A stretch of DNA of 64,000 nt. Origin: Lineus longissimus (Eukaryota; Nemertea; Pilidiophora; Heteronemertea; Lineidae). This document shows positions 59,291 through 64,000 of the stretch, one piece after another (position 1 is the stretch's first letter; each line of letters opens with the position of its first letter). The notes under the pieces were generated by a model. That model searched no databases. It saw only the letters and a program-made list of their open reading frames with translations, and was not told the origin of the DNA. Position numbers and translations under genes: made by a program. The stretch is taken from assembly GCF_910592395.1 (NCBI RefSeq), contig NC_088315.1, positions 17,345,808-17,409,807 of the forward strand. The letters are read 5' to 3'.

Positions 59291-62152
59291 CACAACAGAT
59301 AGCCCATCTTACGGACATCTGTACAGAAGTTATAAGAAACGAGATCGATCCTATATCAAACTTACACAAAAGATACCTCATCTTACGGACTTCTGTACAG
59401 AAGTTATAAGAAACGAGATCGATCCTATATCAAACTTACACAAAAGATACCTCATCTTACGGACTTCTGTACAGAAGTTATAAGAAACGAGATCGATCCT
59501 ATATCAAACTTACATAAAAGATACCTCATCTTACGGACTTCTGTACAGAAGTTATAAGAAACGAGATCGATCCTATATCAAACTTACACAAAAGATACCT
59601 CATCTTACGGACTTCTGTACAGAAGTTATAAGAAACGAGATCGATCCTATATCAAACTTACACAACAGATACCTCATCTTACGGACATCTGTACAGAAGT
59701 TATAAGAAACGAGATCGATCCTATATCAAACTTACACAAAAGATACCTCATCTTACGGACTTCTGTACAGAAGTTATAAGAAACGAGATCGATCCTATAT
59801 CAAACTTACATAAAAGATACCTCATCTTACGGACTTCTGTACAGAAGTTATAAGAAACGAGATCGATCCTATATCAAACTTACACAAAAGATACCTCATC
59901 TTACGGACTTCTGTACAGAAGTTATAAGAAACGAGATCGATCCTATATCAAACTTACATAAAAGATACCTCATCTTACGGACTTCTGTACAGAAGTTATA
60001 AGAAACGAGATCGATCCTATATCAAACTTACACAAAAGATACCTCATCTTACGGACTTCTGTACAGAAGTTATAAGAAACGAGATCGATCCTATATCAAA
60101 CTTACACAAAAGATACCTCATCTTACGGACTTCTGTACAGAAGTTATAAGAAACGAGATCGATCCTATATCAAACTTACACAAAAGATACCTCATCTTAC
60201 GGACATCTGTACAGAAGTTATAAGAAACGAGATCGATCCTATATCAAACTTACACAAAAGATACCTCATCTTACGGACATCTGTACAGAAGTTATAAGAA
60301 ACGAGATCGATCCTATATCAAACTTACACAAAAGATACCTCATCTTACGGACTTCTGTACAGAAGTTATAAGAAACGAGATCGATCCTATATCAAACTTA
60401 CACAACAGATACCTCATCTTACGGACTTCTGTACAGAAGTTATAAGAAACGAGATCGATCCTACATTAAACTTACACAACAGATAGCCAATCTTACGGAC
60501 TTCTGTACAGAAGTTATAAGAAACGAGATCGATCCTATATCAAACTTACACAAAAGATACCCGATCTTACGGACATCTGTACAGAAGTTATAAGAAACGA
60601 GATCGATCCTATATCAAACTTACATAAAAGATACCTCATCTTACGGACTTCTGTACAGAAGTTATAAGAAACGAGATCGATCCTATATCAAACTTACACA
60701 AAAGATACCTCATCTTACGGACATCTGTACAGAAGTTATAAGAAACGAGATCGATCCTATATCAAACTTACACAAAAGATACCTCATCTTACGGACTTCT
60801 GTACAGAAGTTATAAGAAACGAGATCGATCCTATATCAAACTTACACAACAGATACCTCATCTTACGGACTTCTGTACAGAAGTTATAAGAAACGAGATC
60901 GATCCTACATTAAACTTACACAACAGATAGCCAATCTTACGGACTTCTGTACAGAAGTTATAAGAAACGAGATCGATCCTATATCAAACTTACACAAAAG
61001 ATACCCGATCTTACGGACATCTGTACAGAAGTTATAAGAAACGAGATCGATCCTACATTAAACTTACACAACAGATAGCCAATCTTACGGACTTCTGTAC
61101 AGAAGTTATAAGAAACGAGATCGATCCTATATCAAACTTACACAAAAGATACCTCATCTTACGGACTTCTGTACAGAAGTTATAAGAAACGAGATCGATC
61201 CTACATTAAACTTACACAACAGATAGCCAATCTTACGGACTTCTGTACAGAAGTTATAAGAAACGAGATCGATCCTATATCAAACTTACACAAAAGATAC
61301 CTCATCTTACGGACTTCTGTACAGAAGTTATAAGAAACGAGATCGATCCTATATTAAACTTACACAACAGATACCTCATCTTACGGACTTCTGTACAGAA
61401 GTTATAAGAAACGAGATCGATCCTATATCAAACTTACACAAAAGATACCTCATCTTACGGACTTCTGTACAGAAGTTATAAGAAACGAGATCGATCCTAT
61501 ATTAAACTTACACAACAGATACCTCATCTTACGGACTTCTGTACAGAAGTTATAAGAAACGAGATCGATCCTATATCAAACTTACACAAAAGATACCTCA
61601 TCTTACGGACTTCTGTACAGAAGTTATAAGAAACGAGATCGATCCTATATCAAACTTACACAAAAGATACCTCATCTTACGGACTTCTGTACAGAAGTTA
61701 TAAGAAACGAGATCGATCCTATATCAAACTTACATAAAAGATACCTCATCTTACGGACTTCTGTACAGAAGTTATAAGAAACGAGATCGATCCTATATCA
61801 AACTTACACAAAAGATGCCTCATCTTACGGACTTCTGTACAGAAGTTATAAGAAACGAGATCGATCCTATATCAAACTTACACAAAAGATGCCTCATCTT
61901 ACGGACTTCTGTACAGAAGTTATAAGAAACGAGATCAATCCTATATCAAACTTACACAAAAGATACCTCATCTTACGGACTTCTGTACAGAAGTTATAAG
62001 AAACGAGATCGATCCTATATCAAAATTACACAAAAGATACCTCATCTTACGGACTTCTGTACAGAAGTTATAAGAAACGAGATCGATCCTATATCAAACT
62101 TACACAAAAGATACCTCATCTTACGGACTTCTGTACAGAAGTTATAAGAAAC
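59291..62152. repeat. 74-bp satellite array, 39 units
   Basis: The unit begins TCTTACGGACTTCTGTACAG and continues AAGTTATAAGAAACGAGATC, GATCCTATATCAAACTTACA, CAAAAGATACCTCA. The first and last TCTTACGG (59,307 and 62,119) are exactly 38 x 74 bp apart. Each unit contains the 16-bp perfect palindrome ACTTCTGTACAGAAGT (ACATCTGT in some) and GATCGATC. Variant units with AGCCAATC recur at multiples of 74 bp (60,486; 60,930; 61,078; 61,226), showing multi-unit amplification. It is not coding. It starts about 110 bp after the LINE tail. Confidence 0.95.
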
Positions 62153-62595
62153 GCCTTTATTAAACTTGATAAGGAAATTATTTTAACTCCATTTTTACTA
62201 GAAGTGTTATAGAGCGCAGTTTGAGTACTCACTACTTTAATTTCAATTGGCGGGTAATAGCGCTGCCGCTGCATGTGAATGACTTGGGGACAAAATCGAA
62301 AGCGGCTGATATCCAAGTGATCCGCTCTCGCGTACTATAAGGAAGTTTCTTTCTGGAGAGAGCTTCATTCCTGCCTGCCAGTACAGCCCGCACCGTACAG
62401 CACATTTCGTTTAGTGATGGGATGACTGGTGGGGATAAAGAACTAAAACAAATAGTGTGTGTTTTTTTACAGAACATTTAATTCAATGTACTTCAATTAT
62501 TCAGAGATTAGGTTTTCACTGCGTCAGAATCTGACGTTTTAGTTCATTGAATGAGTGGGTCATTGTTTACTCGGATAATCAAGACAGAGCTAATA

Positions 62596-62980
62596 GAGAG
62601 GTTGCACATCATTTACAACTCTGACTCCGACTTCAACTTTGAGAGTGAATTACTGTCATCTAGTGGCAACTTCGATTTAAATTAAGTTTTCATATTGATA
62701 AACTTCGTTTTCATATTGATAAACTTCGTGTACATGTACAAGGATTTTGAAATTCCAGATCGGACATGTGCATAAGTCGTAGTGATTGCCTATGACTTGG
62801 ATGACGACTTCATTATAGCCGTCTTATACACAGGTCCAATTTGGAATTTCAAAAATGATTGTGCATATAGAGGTAATTTATCAATATGAAAGCGTTCAAC
62901 AGTTCAGTTATATTGAAGAAGATTTCACTAAATGACTCAGTTGAAGTCGGAGTGGGAGTCGTAATGGTGCGCAACCTCTC
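62596..62980. mobile_element. MITE E, full copy, TA target duplication
   Basis: GAGAGGTTGCACATC... GAGTGAATTACTG at the left pairs with the right arm ending GCGCAACCTCTC, and TA flanks both ends. The arms carry ACTCCGACTTCAACT. Inside are two direct CATATTGATAAACTTCG copies and an inverted partner near 62,877. The ends match the 6,469 element. Confidence 0.75.
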
Positions 62981-62989
62981 TATTTCATC

Positions 62990-63137
62990 TATTTGCACTT
63001 GCCGCTTTAGGCCTGGCGACTACCATGAGAGCTGTTTCTTGGGGGTCGATGTTATCAAGATTAGCCCTGACAACCCTTTGGTAAGACAGCACTCAGAACA
63101 ATGGAAATTTAAGCCAAGGTTCGAGCGGGCTTTACAC
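62990..63137 (+). repeat. Dispersed repeat A, copy 7
   Basis: GCACTTGCCGCTTTAGGCC, GAGAGCTGTTTCTTGGGGGTCGATGTTATCAAGATTAGCCC-type hairpin half, ACAACCCTTTGGTAAGACAG and GGTTCGAGCGGGCTTT match the family. It follows MITE E directly. Confidence 0.7.
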
Positions 63138-64000
63138 TCTTGTTTCTCACTCCTAACGTCCAGCCAGATCTCTACATGTGCACATTTCTAGGCCGTAATG
63201 GGGTAATTTTTAGGCCTTTTATAATCCTCTAGTATTTGAATGTGAATAGCAATAGTTGTTGGCGGAAATTAAATGGGGTTTAAATGCTGGGTGTCTTGCA
63301 CATATTTAGGCCTAAAGAAACTTACTCCCGTTGTGGACCTACCAACATGTACACATACACTGGCTTACTACAGTGGACGTTAGGCGTGCGAAACTAGAGT
63401 ATAAAGACAAAATACCATGTGTTGGGCTGGGCATTCTTTTGGCTGCGAGGTAAAGGGGCGAATAATATTATGGCGACGCTGTCACATGAAAACATAGTGA
63501 TGATAAGACCAAGCTATAATACACTACACGTTTATTTCAACTGTGAAATAGCGTCAAAAGAGGCTGTGTGATCAGCTCACAGATCAAAGAATCCTGTCAG
63601 ACAAACTCTAATAAATCTGTCTGTGTCTGCTCTTAAAGTGTTGACATAAGCACGTCAGAAATACGCATACGAAAGAAACAATCTTTTAGCGGACCTGCGG
63701 CATTTTCCTGGTATTGGAAGTTCTTATGATGCCTGCAGGCTGGGCAAGATACGCTCTACATACATACATGAATATATAGATGAAGTTATCATTGCGAAAA
63801 AGCAAGATATTGAGAATTCGCACCCCAATTTGTGCAGCGGTCAATGTAAAACATGTACTCCCCCTGCATGGTCAGGGGTCACCTCTAATTTTGTTTCGAA
63901 ATCTGAGCGAACAACCTTTTCTCCAAATCGACTTCACCCGAAAAATATGACTGTAGTGTTGAATACCTGGTGACTGCTTTGTCCATTACAACGTTATTTT
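63138..64000. other. Non-coding interval to the right edge
   Basis: No splice-bounded ORF, tandem repeat or inverted repeat was recognised. Confidence 0.35.

Overview
This window looks like animal nuclear DNA. It is AT-rich and gene-poor. Coding potential comes as short open exons flanked by GT/AG splice sites, and most recognisable content is eukaryotic mobile DNA (Helitron, pogo/Tigger, LINE, MITE and foldback elements, tRNA-like SINE heads, long satellites). No bacterial operon, Shine-Dalgarno or CRISPR structure is present. The repeat mix and the frequent GGCCTA motif suggest a marine invertebrate, perhaps a deuterostome such as an echinoderm or hemichordate. That assignment is a guess.

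Layout. 0-2 kb: an intronless minus-strand ORF runs off the left edge (167 codons visible), followed by a 137-bp MITE inside a dispersed repeat whose uninterrupted copy lies at 14.75 kb. 2.6-7.3 kb: a long-TIR MITE, three plus-strand candidate exons and a 933-bp foldback element inserted into one of them with a 6-bp target duplication. 7.7-10 kb: a decayed 2.26-kb pogo/Tigger element. 10-11.6 kb: a decayed Helitron 3' part whose terminus is split by a second member of the same foldback family. 11.6-12.8 kb: the best gene evidence, a laminin-G-like exon whose splice phase matches the next exon. 13.9-14.3 kb: a TATA box and a short candidate first exon. 15-40 kb: mainly dispersed repeats and MITEs, a second Helitron 3' end at 20,136, and isolated candidate exons (best: 31,293-31,498 minus and 36,410-36,599 plus). 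40.6-42.9 kb: a foldback next to 34 copies of a 56-bp satellite. 43-58 kb: SINE heads, foldbacks, microsatellites and little coding signal. 58.4-59.2 kb: the 3' end of a CR1/L2-like LINE. 59.3-62.15 kb: 39 copies of a 74-bp satellite. 62.6-63.1 kb: a TA-flanked MITE and another dispersed repeat.

The window holds no gene that can be traced from start to stop, and I found no coherent multi-gene system. The strongest novel signal is structural. A foldback family has conserved ends, 6-bp target duplications and arms built from tandem repeats. One copy sits inside a Helitron terminus and one inside a candidate exon. Two megasatellite-like arrays show no net length change over dozens of units. All calls come from reading the sequence by eye and by hand translation; no database search or alignment program was run.
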